Source of the DNA: Circinella umbellata
Taxonomy: Eukaryota; Mucoromycota; Mucoromycetes; Mucorales; Lichtheimiaceae
Direction of reading: 5' to 3'
NCBI GenBank assembly: GCA_025093555.1
Contig: JAIWNF010000007.1
Coordinates: 1-64,000 of the forward strand
DNA length: 64,000 nucleotides
A program made the translations under genes and the position numbers. This document shows, in pieces, positions 45,378 to 59,563 of the stretch (positions within the stretch are counted from its first letter, which is position 1; every line of letters begins with the position of its first letter). The notes beneath the pieces were generated by a model, which was not told where the DNA came from, made no database searches, and was given only the letters and a program-made list of their open reading frames with translations.

Positions 45378-46797
45378 CAAAAAAGCGAAATCTGACTTTC
45401 CAATATCCAGTTTTGTCTTCTTCCTCCTCTATAGATACCAAAAAACCAGCTATTCCCAACCTCTCCGAAAGTTTTCCATTCCCTTGCACAGAAACATTGA
45501 ATTCATCCCAACGCCACCAACATGGCAATCGTTCTCCAGGCTTTAACATCTAATATATATATATATATATATACATATATATATTCAAATATAAACAAAC
45601 ACAAAACACGCCCGTACACATACACACATCTATATATTTGTTATTTCTTCTTTTTTTTTACAACTACAAAACCATTTTTTATACTTACTATTATACTAGT
45701 TGCATCGATTCATTTGTCTTTCTTATATTACAGACACATAAAAAAAAAGAAATCTTCGTTTATCATCAACTGTGGAAGATAAAATCACAATACATTATCT
45801 TATTATTTTCTATTTGTTCTTACAATTGTAATCATGGTAGTTTATTCCTACCTTGAATATGGATTTCATGGCTTAGATATGATTACACTTAGTACTCAAA
45901 CCTATTATGAGCTATCACAATGTTAATAACAATGTTATACAACTTTATTATATGATTAGAGGAAAAAACTGAATTATAATAGATAGAACAAAAAAAAATA
46001 GCTACAAATAGGGACAATCAACTATAATATACAGTATTATATTTTTTAGGAGTATGTATCAAGGGTCTGTTCCCTGCATGTAATATATGTTAGATATGGT
46101 TTACAATATAGATTATATATACATTATATAAATACAGTCAATCCCGGTTCTGCACCATTTATTTTTGGAAATGTTAAAAATACTTAATGGAATCGCAACT
46201 TGCAACTTGCATCAAGGTTTTTGGGTGAGTTGCGCTAATCGGGAGTAAACTGTTGTACTATAATTTAATAATTGTGTATAGTATTCTTATGAATCATTAT
46301 CCAAATATGGAAATACCCACAATGCCAACAAAGAATAACTGATGAGATGCTGTATTTAAATATGTATCAAGTCTCGCCTTGTTGCAACAAAAGATCAGGA
46401 AATCTCAGGTGTGCAAAAACCGGGGGCAGACTGCATAATTCTATCGCTTTTTTTTCCATCACTATAAAAAAACACGATTCATATAAATAGAAAAGGAGGT
46501 AGTAAAAGAAAAAGTTACATACAGCGTATATATTGTTATGTGACATTGAAACCAAAATTGTGCTATTTAATATTAAAAAAATTATTATTATATAGCACTA
46601 TACAAGTAAAAACTACTAACTCATTTACTATTAAATAAAAAAGAGATAAGAAGGTATAAAATGGAGAGAAAAAAAGAGCAACTTCTTTGCTGCTTTTGAA
46701 CAATAATTCAAAAATAATAACAATACGAAATAAGAAAATAACTAATAAGGTGTATAAGAAAAAAGATAGGAAGTAAAAGAGAAAGGTAATAGTGAAA
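45378..46797. other. Intergenic AT-rich region
   Basis: 1.4 kb containing a TA repeat (45553-45590), probable 3' UTRs of the flanking convergent genes and poly-A-rich sequence. No gene was recognised. Confidence 0.35.
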
Positions 46798-48662
46798 TTA
46801 ATGATTATAGGGACCCAATTCTATGGGTGAAGCATATGGGGAAGCATCATCATCACGAGGCTTCTTTTGCATATAGGAAGGTGGGTTTAAAGGATTGGGT
46901 GCTTGCCATTGTCGTTCCTGCATAATCCACTGTTGTTTGGTGGACAAATCGACGCTTTTCATCGAGCCTAATCCATGATCATTCTCATCGTAAAAAGTAT
47001 TACTCGTAGTTACACCCATAGTAGATCCATTATTCGTTCGGTCAGCTGTACCAGTATTTTCGTCATTACCGGAGTTGCTGTTTCCAGTTGATTTTGATCG
47101 AAGAGCAGGATTAGAACTGAGTTTGGGACTAATAATACATAAAACAAATAAAGTGTTATTATTTTTGATAAATAAAAAGAATAATATATGTAGTAGAACA
47201 AGAACAGAAATAACAGCGATCAATATGTCTTTCGTCTTTGAATATGTTAATATATATAGAACAAATAATAAAATAAATTACTACATACCCAAGAATTACA
47301 ACTATTTGAGCAAAGATAATAGTAACACCAGCAAGATTCCACCATAATGCACCCATGAAAAGACTACCGATGGTATTATTGATGATCTGTATACGCAATG
47401 CAAAATAAAACAAACAAATCACAGCGAAGCCCCAAACAGCAATAACAAAGGCAGCAACAATCATTTGAATTTTGAAAATACCGGATTGGACAGCCGCATA
47501 ATGTCCACGTCTTTTAAAATTGTTATGGTGACCTTGTAGGATACGGACGAGTCGAATACCTGCGTAAAGCACAGCTCCACCTAAACCACCACATTCAACA
47601 GTCCAAGCGGCATAATGGATATGGGCTAATGCTCTTGCTGTACTCACAGAGCTCTCGGCCAAAACCCCTGCAGAAACGGAAAAACAGGTGTTTATAAGGA
47701 AGGGTGAAAACAAAAAGATTCCACCAACAACATCAACAACTCGAGGGGACGGAAGCCACCCTGAAACATTACGACTCTAAAAGTGATAATTATAACAATA
47801 ATAATATCATATGAATTGGTATTAGTATAATGAATGATGATAAATCACGTCACGATATGATATGATAAGATATGATAATCAGAAAAATATGAAATATAAA
47901 AGGTCAGGTAAACAGAACGCCTAATATATTTGGAAGATAGTAAAATATACCTGTGAAATTGTCTGGGCTATTCCAATTAAATAAAGAGTGACACCTCCAT
48001 AAGCAAAGTCCATTCCAAACTCAAAAAAAACTAAAAAAGGAAAAACAAACTAGTGAATTAAAGAAATTATAAAATTGTTATAGAAGAAAAAAAGAAGTGA
48101 TTTACATGAGCGAAAAGCATAGTTGCGAGCAATATCAAGTATGAGAAAAACACTTTGTAACAAATGAACTAAACACAAAAATAGAATACATGAATAGTTT
48201 TTTAATCAGGTACCGAAAAATTAACCCATAATAAATTTTTACTCTTTTTAAATGTACTCACGAATACTATGAATAGCAAAAAATAAGAGCATTGAATCCA
48301 CTGGCTTGGGTTTCAAAAATGCTCCAGTGTTGGGTCCATTATTCCATAATGAATGACCTTGAATAAAAAGTCGATAGCCAAGTAATAAAATACCTAAGCA
48401 ACAAAAAGATAGATATTAATTAATCACAATCATAATAATATCAGTATTTTGTTAAAAAGCAAAGTGGTCGCCAAACAATATAAAACAGAAAAAGAAAAAT
48501 AGTTGAAATCATTCATTTACTCATGAGACCACCGAGACCAGCAATGGCAATGTTTATAATGCTAACGTAGTAAAGACCCTCATGTTCTTCACAATTTTGT
48601 ATTTCTATGCGCCAATCACAGTGACAAATACCGTCCGAGCATTGTCGAGCTAATGAATCCAT
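46798..48662 (-). CDS. Seven-TM array member 1 (putative receptor)
   Basis: Exons 48662-48521, 48393-48262, 48168-48106, 48030-47951, 47776-47289 and 47128-46798 give 411 aa, all GT-AG. The N terminus carries the array motif QCSDGICHCDWRIEIQNCEE. Seven hydrophobic helices follow, with the inner loop after TM1 containing 'GHSLWNN' and 'KPKPVDS'. The basic loop after TM5 is 'RLVRILQGHHNNFKRRGHY'. The tail has 'NPALRSKSTG' and ends near 'SPIELGPY'. It has the shortest N terminus of the four and lacks the 'DNEAI' tail motif of its paralogues. Predicted topology is N-out, C-in, as for G-protein-coupled receptors. No known receptor family was recognised. Confidence 0.78.
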
Positions 48663-51600
48663 TAAAATTATAAAATACCAGAAAGAGCAAGGTCAAGATA
48701 GGGGGTGTATGTGTGTATAAAGACATTCTTCTGTATTATGATCAATCAAAGCTTCGGTAACACCGAGTGTCTTTGTGATGCATACCAACACGTTTCAGTC
48801 CATATTTCTCCTTAAACTCAGCAGTGGTCACCCCAAATAAAAAAAATTGGATCCCTCTTCTAACCTAATCTTTTAATCATGATATCCAATTTTATGGATT
48901 TTTTTGATGCATTACGGATAATCTTTTAAAATAGCCTTTTAGGTATTTTTTTTTTTTTATTTTTTTGAGAGGTAGGATTTTTATTTTTTGACGTAAAAAA
49001 GTGAAAATAGTTGTTTATTTTCAAATTGTATTAATCAACAATAAAAACGAAATCTGTCAATATAAAAAAATAAAACATCAGAAATAAATCTTGTGTACAC
49101 ATGATTACCTTTCTTGATATTGAATGGTATGGGTGTACAAATACATTATAACTTGATTTTCGTCACCCATGCTAAAAAAAACATAATTAGTGTATTCTTT
49201 GCCTCAGCCAGTTAATTTATGAAGTAAAAATGCTTTTATAGTAACGTAATTTACTTGTTTATAGTAAAAAAACCATGAATAACCATATAACAACTTCAAC
49301 AAAAAATAGGATCGGACTCTCGAATTCACACTTTACTTTAAGGGGTTATAAGAAAATCTCAAACATTTCATTTATTCTCATCAAAGGTCTAAACGTTAAT
49401 TGCGGATAGGTTTTCTTTTCTTCTTTTCTCGAAAGTATTTAGGGGTTAGAGAACTGGGGGGGAAATAGATCTTGGATCGCCGCACGTACATAACAACGAA
49501 TCGTGATCTTTCAAAGATAACTTGCCCCTAACCCAAAGCAAACAAATGTTAGCTTGTGCAAGCTTATATTCACATAAAGCTACGTAGAAGCTAACAATCG
49601 TACGAATAGAAAAGGTTGACTCAGCCTCTCGCATTACTTATTGATGTTTAACTAACAAACCACAACTAAATGATCGATTGACTTGGTGTTTATGTCAGTG
49701 CTTTTGGAACTACGCATCTTTTTTTTAGTATATAAAATTAACTAGTAATAACTTGGTCTATGTAATTACTAATAATTTTTACTTTTCTTTATATAGATAA
49801 TAATTGTTAGTCTCAAAATATCTTCATAGTTCGTATATGTCTATGTCTATGTATATGTATTATCTTTATGTATATGTATTTTCATAATAGTAAATTAAAT
49901 GTAGACACGTTTTTTTAATTCCAGGATATGGTTTTTTTTCTTTTAATTTAATAATAATTATTTAGTGTTATATTATTCACTTGTTAAAGTTAATGAAAAA
50001 CGGCTCTGAAATGTTTTTTTAAAAAAAAGCCAGCATTACTCTCGCCACATGCGAACATACCGTGTAACATTAAAGTGGAGTTGGGTTAAAATATGTAACA
50101 GGAGTTTAACGCAGGGAAATTTGAGTTGTTTTTACGAAACGGTCAATTGTAGAACAACATAAAATCCCCTGAGATAACTAAAAACAGTTGCCTAACTATA
50201 TTGACATTTGATTTTTTCTATTGTAGACTCAGACAGTTATTTTTGAGTAAAATGATAATTATTATAATACAGTAATTGTATCACCTAATATTCAATAAAA
50301 TAAATTTAGATCTGAACATTATTGTAAGACTTTACTACTCTACATAGATAATAGTCTCTTACAAAAAAAACAAGACACGAGAAGATTATAACTTTTCTTT
50401 TTCCTAGTCTATGCTGCTTCTTTAACTTCATTAATGGCAACCATCAGGTTCTAGAAAAACAATAAATAAAGAATGATGAGAAAACTTATGGGGTTAAGTA
50501 TCAAAAGAACGGAGGAAAGAAGCGAGATTAAATACTCCAAAAATAGAACAGAGCAAGTTATCAGGTGATACTGTAAGCCTTTTTTTTTTTTTTTGCTATA
50601 ATGCGCCATATGCTGCTGATTATTTGAAGTAAAAAGAAACAATGAAAGATAGCGTATTCACAGATTTATAAAATTTAAAATACTAACTGATCATGTGATT
50701 GTTTGTCGCTCTTAAGAACATATAGTACCAAATAGAACACGCACGTGCACTAATGATAGTTACAATTTATCAAGTCACGTATCTCTAATTAAATACTGTA
50801 AATGTTTCTGTTCTACACATAGTTAGTTGGCGTCAATAATGATTTGATATACTTCCTCCTTGACTAGGTTTTCGAGTATAATAAATAACTTGTAGAGGTC
50901 ATTGATGTTCCTGCTGTTGTTGTCTATGTTTTCTTTGGTCGCATTTAATCTTATATTGTCATCTTGTAATAATGTGATAGCGTCTATAACAGAATCATCG
51001 TCGATTAGTACATAAGTAGATACACTAAAACTTTGAGCCCGTTGGTTGCTTGTTATATCATGAACATCGTTACTATGATCGCTTTCATCGTCTAACCTAC
51101 TATTAAATTTCAACCCTACATTCCAAAATCATATTATCAAAAATAATATTATGGTGAAACAAGAGCAGTAAATTATATACAGCCATTATATGTAGTTATT
51201 TTAGCTATTACGCGGCAAAGAAATCGATATATGTAATAACAAGCAATGTAGTGTGAAGTTCTGAATGAGCGACCAGCTAGTTTCACAAAATAAAACAGTC
51301 TTTCACATATATTTATTTAATCAAGTCTTTAGCAACACAGTACAAGAGTAACGTACCACCAAGTTCCATAAATAAATGGATAATAAAGCAGTTCTTGTTT
51401 ATTTAACTCTATAGAGACCTGATTTTGCGGTTACAAGATTATCATGTTCTCTGTGAATGATTTCGCAAAAATATCAATAATATGAACACTAGTATAAACT
51501 AGAAAAGCAAATAATAGTGGAATCATACAAAATCTTAACCCATAGGATATGCAGATTAACGTTTTTACAAGCTGTCTTGACGAGCTTTTTGTTTCTACAA

Positions 51601-53067
51601 GTACTCGAACCTAAAGCTAGAGTGTATTTAAAAGGTACGATGTAGGCTGAAAAGAATGGTACAAAGTTCGCTATATAGAGATGAGAAGGTGGCATTCTGA
51701 ATAAACACGCTCTGTTATACCGCACCATAAAGTAGAAATAAAGAAGAAACGAACATTATTTCTATATAAATCACGAATTACTCTTATGTATTGCTTGCTT
51801 TATTAAAATATATTTTCAAAACTGTATGCGAAATATTTGGTAACAATTAGAATGCTCGCCTTTTATTTTTGTATATATCTCGGTTGTATTTATTGAGACA
51901 ATATTTACTGTATAAATTTTATTGTTATAAGTACAGAGCTGATCAAAAGGTATAATGTGGTTCTACTAAGGCTAAAATCTTTTGGGTAGTTCAGAATAAA
52001 TAAATAAATCATTATATTGTAATAATAATCAGCTTTTAATCTTTTTCTCCTAATATCATATTCGATCCGGTGGAACAACAATTCAATTATCAGTCATCAA
52101 AACTACGCTGTAATGAGAACAGTTATAAGTTTAGTTTACTATGAAACAAACCTTCCCTTTTATTTTTTCTTCATCTTTTTATGGCTATGGTACGATATAA
52201 CTACACATAACGTGTATTAAAAGCGCCGAAAAAAAAAAACCAAAAATTTAATTCCATTAACCACATCCAGTTGTATAATCCCGCGAATATCATTTAGATA
52301 ACATTGAGATGTATTTGTTTTACAATAACAAGAAGCAAAAAAGTAACTTCGCTTCAGTCTTTTTCACAGTGACAAAAACGTTGTTCCAAAATAATAAGCT
52401 GCGTATCTGAACACCAGTCATCAGTCAAATGGGAGGTTTTATTACATTTTCATTCATGGAAAACAGCAGTAAAAGGAGAAGTAAAGTTGGAAACATGAGA
52501 CGGATGGTGGTGTTCGTATCATTGTTATTACAGAATTTGTTTTCACAGTGAACATCACAATTTCAATTCACACTAACTGCGTTACACCCATTCTCTCCCG
52601 AAACCATGCTGTGCTCCACAAAAGTTATATCAGCTTGAAAAAATATTATGTAAATCTAAATACAACTGTATTTTGCTAATGCTAAACAATACAGGTGCTT
52701 GATCAAGAAGATGGTTATCTATGTAAGAAAGATTAATGTTATATACATTTTGCATTTTAACTTGTTTGCAAAAGAATAGCTCAGTGGACTGTATGTTAAA
52801 CGATTGCCATTAAGCTATTGTTATAATTAATACGTAGCAAACAAAGACCACGCCTGATCAAAATAAATCAGTGGTTGTAATAGACTTTAAATATTGTGGT
52901 AATTAGTTTGTAGGATATGAAAAAAGTTATTAATAGAGACTAGCTGATAAAGGGGAATTGAAAAAATTTATACATAGTATGTGTTATAATTTAAATAAAG
53001 CGATGGTGTAAATAATATGATACAAGTTCAATATAAACAAGAAAAGTATTTCTTTTTTTTTCTATTA
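48663..53067. other. 4.4-kb gene-poor region inside the receptor array
   Basis: This separates array member 1 from members 2-4. No convincing gene was found. A 97-codon minus-strand frame (50823-51113) lacks an ATG and a clear family. No remnant of a fifth paralogue was recognised by its Cys motif or exon pattern. Confidence 0.35.
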
Positions 53068-54752
53068 TCAATCACTATATCTACTCAGCTCCATTTGGGA
53101 AGAGGTAGTCGATATAGGCCGTTTAGTATTCTTTATACCGAATCTAAAATATTTATTGCTGTTTGGATTTTTACTCTTTGGAAGACAACCATCCTGTTCT
53201 TGTGGATAGTTCGTTCGTAATGCATTCATAATTGCTTCGTTATCATTTTGAAATGTGGTTGATACGGCACCGAGAGTAGATATTCCGACACCCGCTTCAT
53301 GGTCCGGTCGTGTAGAATTCGCAGAGCTACTATCCATGGCAGTACTTTCATCGGTTGACTTCTTGGATCGTAATGCAGCATTCCTGGTTGTATTGCGACT
53401 ATATAACATATATACAATAATAATACTCATTAATATATAAAAAGCCAAAGAATGATGCATATTTTTTCCAAACATTTATAATACCTGAAAAGAATAGATA
53501 TTTGAACCACCAAAACTGTGATACTAGCTGCAAGTGACCATCCAGCACCAAGAACAATACTTGCTATGGTGTTCTCCATAATGAGATCTCGTAGGATACC
53601 ATACAAGAGCAATACCAAGGAAAAAAAATATAAACAAAGGGTAAAGGCAGCAATTGCTACTTGTATTTTAAATATTCCAGCCCTTACTGCATCATCACTC
53701 GATCCTTGGCGAAGTTTTCTGTGGTGTATTCTTAAAATACGCACAAGACGTATACCAGCAAGTAATACACCAGTGCCTATTCCCGCTGTCCAAATAAACC
53801 AGATTCCATAATTTATACGTGTCAATATTTCCGCTACATGTTGATCACTCTCTATGGTGGACCCCGCTGCTATGGTAATGAATACCCCAACTGTAGGTAG
53901 AATCAATGCGAGTATGCCTGCTACATCCACTATCGATGGTGATGGTAACCATCCTAATGTTGAATTACTCTATATTGTTGTTTTAAAATTATATATAATT
54001 ATATATAAAACACGTAAATATGATGATGTTTGTTACTTTACCTGTGCGATTGCTTGTGAAACCCCCAGTAAATAAAGTGTGATTCCAGCGGATCCTATAC
54101 TCCACGGGACTTCATATAAAACTGTAACAGTAATTGGTAATTATAAGTCCAAGAGCACTAGTTTGAATATATTCCAGCTCAACCAGCTAATCCAATAATT
54201 ATAAATACCTGAACGTCCGAGTAAATTTCCTGAATCAACATCCGTGATAAGAACTAAACTCGTAATAAGCCGAACTGAAAGGTAAAAAAAGAGAGTAAAT
54301 ATAACTCGTATAAATAATCAAATGTCAGAGTCAGAATTGATTTTTAAACATACGTGCAGTAAATACAACGAATAAAACCATGCTACAATCAACAGGTTTC
54401 GGACGTATAATCCCAGTTACTGTTCCTGCAGGGCTCCATATCCTATGTCCTTTCACTCCAACTCTATAGATCAGCAAGCCAATCCCTATATTAAACAAAT
54501 AGTACTATTTTAAGCAACGCAATGAATATATATATTGAAGGAATTAACATTCTTTTATTAACTCGAAAAATATTTTTATTCACCTATAATACAGCTTAAT
54601 GCTGAAACTACAATATTTATAACGTTGATGATGTACATTGCATGATGCTCTTCACAATTTTGAAGTGTAATTCTCCAGTCACAGTGGCAAACCTCATCGA
54701 AGCAATGACGATCAAATGCTCGAATAATCGTAACGGAAGAATCGTCATCCAT
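53068..54752 (-). CDS. Seven-TM array member 2 (putative receptor)
   Basis: Exons 54752-54584, 54485-54354, 54274-54209, 54121-54042, 53969-53485 and 53398-53068 give 420 aa. Intron positions and phases match member 1, and exons 2, 4 and 6 are the same length (132, 80 and 331 nt). The N-terminal motif is HCFDEVCHCDWRITLQNCEE. The loop after TM1 has 'KGHRIWSPAG' and 'RPKPVDC'. The loop after TM5 is 'RLVRILRIHHRKLRQGSSDD'. The tail carries 'RNAALRSKKSTDES', 'NDNEAIMNAL' and the C-terminal 'SSQMELSRY'. The Ser/Thr-rich tail resembles receptor tails that are phosphorylated, which is inference. All splice junctions are canonical. Confidence 0.8.
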
Positions 54753-55828
54753 AATAGGCTTTTAAATGAATAATAATAACAGAAAGAGAATAGCAGATAC
54801 TAGGTAGTACTACCCAGTCATTGTGATAATATTGCTTCAGGTAAAGATATGTGATACGTATGACAAAATAAGGTATTGACAATAGATCACAAAAAGATAC
54901 ATTAATAAATTCACCTGAAGGTTATTTTTTTTTCTCATGAAAACAAACAAGAACTTATCGTATAGTATGTAATTTTTTAACTGGGTTATCTATTATATAC
55001 CGTTCTATAATATAATGGCTAAAAAGGTGATATTTGCCGATGTTCAATTATAAAATAAACTGAGGATAATTGGATTAAGATTTTTTTTGTATCACACGCG
55101 GAGATAACTTAAAATGAAATTAATTTGACTTACCCATATGAAAAAAAAAATGTAGGATATTTGGCATCAAAATATAACAAATTGGCACTTTATAAGAAAA
55201 CAATTGAAAATATACAAGCTACTGAGCTTTTCTTGTTATACTCATCTTTAGTAATACGTTTGGTGAAGTAAAAAAAAAAAAAACGAGTACAACTCTAATT
55301 TAAGAAGGCATATAAACTTTTTCGACTGTACAATTTTAGGATCAGCAGTGGAAGAAAAAGGTCACAATCGCAGGCATCATTATACCATCTTAATAGTCTC
55401 TACCTAGTAATTATAAATTAACTTTTGCATCCTATTTTACTATGCATATAATAAAAACAAGGACAAACAAGCAAACAAGCAAACAAACAAACAAACAAAA
55501 ATTCTACTACAATGGATATCTAAAATGGTAAAAAAATAATAATAAATTACGGTAAACAGATAAATAATTAGTTGTGCATATGTATATATAAAAAAGAAAG
55601 CGTAACATCTATATAATAACAGCAAGAAATAAGTGTTATAAGATGGGGTATTAAGTGTAAAAATAAATTATATATAAAAGTAGATGAAATAAATTGTTGG
55701 ACCTTTTCTATTCATAATGTTTTTGAAATTGAGCATGGATATAAGCGTTGAAATAATAACCATTAAAGCAGCATTCGACTCTATATGAAGTATATATAAT
55801 AATAAGGTAATTATGGATAATAACCTTA
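54753..55828. other. Intergenic region between array members 2 and 3
   Basis: About 1.1 kb, AT-rich, with a CAAA/CAAG short repeat (about 55471-55497). It would hold the promoter of member 2 and the 3' end of member 3. No gene was recognised. Confidence 0.35.
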
Positions 55829-57699
55829 TTATTGATGATGATCGTATGAAGTCAGTTCCACCTGGGAAGAGTTATCCGATGATGTACGTGTTTTGGGTAT
55901 TTTTTTACCGAAACCATTTTCTGTTAACGGATTGTTTTTTATCATTTCACGTCGTGCAAGCCACTCTTCGTCTTTTGCTTTGAGAGCACGTTCAATTGCT
56001 TCATTATCGAACGTTCCAGTGGCAGTAGCTGTAAACGATGAAATTCCACCCAAATCAGTTCGTCCACTATAGGATAAGTTGTTGCTTTGACTTGTTTTAT
56101 TATCTGATGATGATTTTGTGCGTAATGCTGCATTCCTAGATTTAGTGTTAGGACTATATAGATATTAAATTACATGAGTAAATACAAAGAAAAAATTAGT
56201 AAAGGCAATGTATTATATATGATAAATAATATAATAGTAAAAATCAGTAATGTCTTCTTTTTTCTCCTTTTTCTTTTTTATCTATCAACGTTTTGTAAAT
56301 CGAGTAACTGCTTTTGTTCTGATTTGAGAAAAGTAAAGATTACGTACTTAACCAGGACCGCCACTTCAACGACAAATGTAGTTGCACCACCCAATAATGC
56401 CCATACGGCACCAAGGAAGATGGATCCCTTTGTATTTGCAATAATAGAGGACCGTAAAATACCGTATAAAATTAAAACCGCTGCGAAAGAAAATAAGCAA
56501 ACAACATATGAAAATGCAGTCAATTGTATTTTGTAGATACCGGATTTCACTGCTTCATAATTTCTTGCTTGTTGAAACTTCTTATGGTGATTTCTCAATA
56601 TACGAATTAAACGAAGTGAAGCATACAATACAGCAACTCCAACGCCACCAGTCCAAAGAAGCCAAATTGAATAATTTGTACGAATCAATGTCTCTGCTAC
56701 ATAAACGTTTTTGCTTGCTATTGCGCCTGCTGCAATTGTTAATGATTCTCCAACTACTAACGGAGCAAATAGAAAAAAGATACCAAACGCGTCAATGACT
56801 CTTGGATCAGGTAACCAACCAGATGCACAATTACTCTGTTTTAATAAATAAAAAAAGGTCATTACTATAGCTTTCTGTATTATTTGAATGAATGTTTTTT
56901 TTTATTAGCTACCTGTGCAATTGTTTGAGCAATACCAATCAAATATAAAGTGATACCACCTAGTCCAAATGCCCAAGGAATTTCATAAAGAACTATTTTT
57001 ATAATATTAATCATTAATCACTAATTAACTTCTCAAGAACTGCATTATGAATAGATCACAAACTGTTATTATTGATATATAAAAATATATATTACATGAT
57101 CGAGCAAGCCAATTTCCGTTGCCAACATCTGTTACTAGTACTATGCTAGTTATTGCTCGAACTAAAAAAAAGCCATTAGAAAACATCAAGTAACCAGAAG
57201 TAATCATTAAAATACATACGAGAATTGAAGATTATAAATAACAATAACATGCCTATTATCAATATAAATAAAACGTTAGAATACATATTCATCATGATTT
57301 TTTCTTTTTGATTTGGCTAAAAGAAAATGTAATTTAATTTTTACCGTCCACAGGTTTCGGTCTTAAAAGTCCTGTTCCAGGTCCTCCAGTATTCCAAATT
57401 GTATGTCCTTTATAATAAATTCTATGAAACAACAAAACTGATGCTATCAAAGAGAAAAAAAAACTTTTATGTTAATAATATTGTTGGTATGATTGATAGA
57501 TTAAAGAATTCATGGTAATAGCTTTATCAGATATCTACTAACCAAGAATAATGGACATTGCTGAAATGACAATATTAACAATGTTGACAACCCACATTGC
57601 ATGACCCTCTACACAATCTTGTAGAGTGATGCGCCAGTCGCAATGACATACTCCGTCATAACAATGTCGATCGAATGTTCGAAGATTCGGGTCGTCCAT
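55829..57699 (-). pseudogene. Seven-TM array member 3, apparent one-base frame disruption
   Basis: Exons 57699-57543, 57443-57345, 57253-57220, 57161-57096, 56992-56913, 56835-56348 and 56153-55829. The pattern matches members 1, 2 and 4, except that exon 2 is split by an extra intron after 'LRPKPVDG'. In the 34-nt second piece the 5' side reads in one frame (MLL...) and the 3' side (...FIIFNS) in another. One extra T near 57235-57245 accounts for this. Without it the product would be about 415 aa. The motifs are HCYDGVCHCDWRITLQDC, 'KGHTIWNTGG', 'RNHHKKFQQARNY', 'RNAALRTKSSSDN', 'FDNEAIERAL' and 'SSQVELTSY'. It could be a young pseudogene, a base-call error, or an unrecognised splice choice. 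The rest of the gene is intact. Confidence 0.6.
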
Positions 57700-59563
57700 A
57701 TTTCGTTGAAGAAACGATTTAGACAGACCACTAAATAAAAGTGATAAAAAGAATAAGAAAGATATAAGAAGAAGAGCAAAAAAATATCGCGTGGCTGTGT
57801 AGTGTTGAAGGGTATCAAGCGTGGAAAAAGGAGTGGAGAAGAGAATGTATTGTTACATCTTAAAGAAAGACTAATTTCAAATAATAATCTTGTATAACTT
57901 ACAAGCTTGCTCTTGTTTTCAGTAGCACAGACATTAACTAGACAAGTTGTTGTGGTTGCACATGTTCCTTTTTTTGACAAAGTTTATAACTCCGATATGA
58001 TTTCACAAAATATGGTTTTCTATATTTTTTTAATTATATTGTTACATAACAATAGAAGCTGATATGTATTCGACAAACAACAATAGAGAAAGAAATTGAA
58101 GAAACTATATGCTCGAATTAATAATTTTTTATTAGAAGAAAAATGGCAGTATCAATACTATAACTCATAATTAACATTATGTTATGTTTATAGTAGAAAA
58201 TTGTTCCCAAATGAGTTTATGAGTATGGGATTTTTTTTACTCCATTTAGTATCGTTTTTTTTTTTTAATATCTTCCCATCACATGTATTTATAGTTAAAA
58301 GAGTGAGTTTTGTTTCTAAAATAAATCTCGGGTGCAATTATTGGTTTGTTATTTATGTTTTTATTGATTACCACATTATTTTAAAATTTTAAAGTGATGA
58401 AAATACTTAGTATAAAATAGGCAACAAGTATCAACACTATACTAACCATATCAATCTTCTTTGATAGCAAAGAGTTATTAAAAAAGGTACTCCGATAATA
58501 AATAGAAATGAAAGAATAAGGGACGAATGAAAAAAAAAATCGAACCGGTTTCCTTGTTGTCTGTGTTAGTGATGTGGAAAAGGAAACGTTAGACTTGATT
58601 TCTTTTTGGTATATTCAGATATAAATTTGTAAAATAACAGATGGCATGATAATTTATGTTTAATAAAAATAATAATAATGGCTAAACACATCTTGATAGG
58701 AGATGTTAAAAATTGATAATAAATAAATCCAATAAAAAAAATATCTTTACTCTGGTTTTTTGGGTTTCTAAACAAAAACGTGAAATTGCATACTCATTCA
58801 CAAAATAAACAGTATATTTTATAATACTAACTAGCTGAATACCTCGCAATAATAACAGATATTTACTTATTTATTATAAAATGTCAGTGAAAAACAAACG
58901 GTTAAATGATTTTGGTATTGGTATACTTAATCTGTTTACTTCCATCCTATGAAAGCCAAAATGTTGTCATTTATAAAAAGAATAAAAATGGCTTGTTTGT
59001 CAAAATTTTGCAAAAATGACGGAAATGATTGTTGTACAACATCTGTGGTAACACCAACGAATTAAAGTTACCCGTGCATTTCCCTGCCACTCAAAAACAT
59101 ATGCCGATCCAAGTTGACATGAACTTTAGGCATGCGAAATTTGATTAAAGAAAATATGTATCTTACTATAGATATATTTTTATCCGATATCTCAAGCTTA
59201 TTGTGTATTTTTTGATATGTTTATGATCAATTATGGACTGACACGTATAATTAAAATGGTTTTGTTAAATTATTTTTATTATATATATAAATCAATACAA
59301 AAACAAAAATGGAGAAGATAGTAACAGTGAAAATAGAAAAATAAATAATAAATATACACAGAATAGATAAATGGAAAGTAATTGCGTAACAGTAACCAAT
59401 AGATATATAAAGAGGGTGGGGAGAGAGGGGCGATACGCACACTGTTAAACAATTGTAGATGATATAATAATACATGAGTAATATATAAAGTAATTGTATT
59501 CAATTACATATGGGTATAGTAAGCATAGTGCTTATTATGTTCATTGTAGTTGGTGTTGGGGTA
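57700..59563. other. Intergenic region between array members 3 and 4
   Basis: About 1.9 kb, AT-rich. Chance open frames are hydrophobic, T-rich and without family features. No gene was recognised. Confidence 0.35.

Noticed and set aside
50823..51113. 97-codon minus-strand frame with charged, helical sequence
   Set aside because: It has no ATG, an in-frame stop just upstream, and no family was recognised. Attempts to join it to a possible last exon at 50413-50452 failed on phase.
59251..59503. Overlapping hydrophobic minus-strand frames just downstream of array member 4
   Set aside because: T/A-rich composition in 3' flanking DNA, and two frames equally open, which argues against coding.
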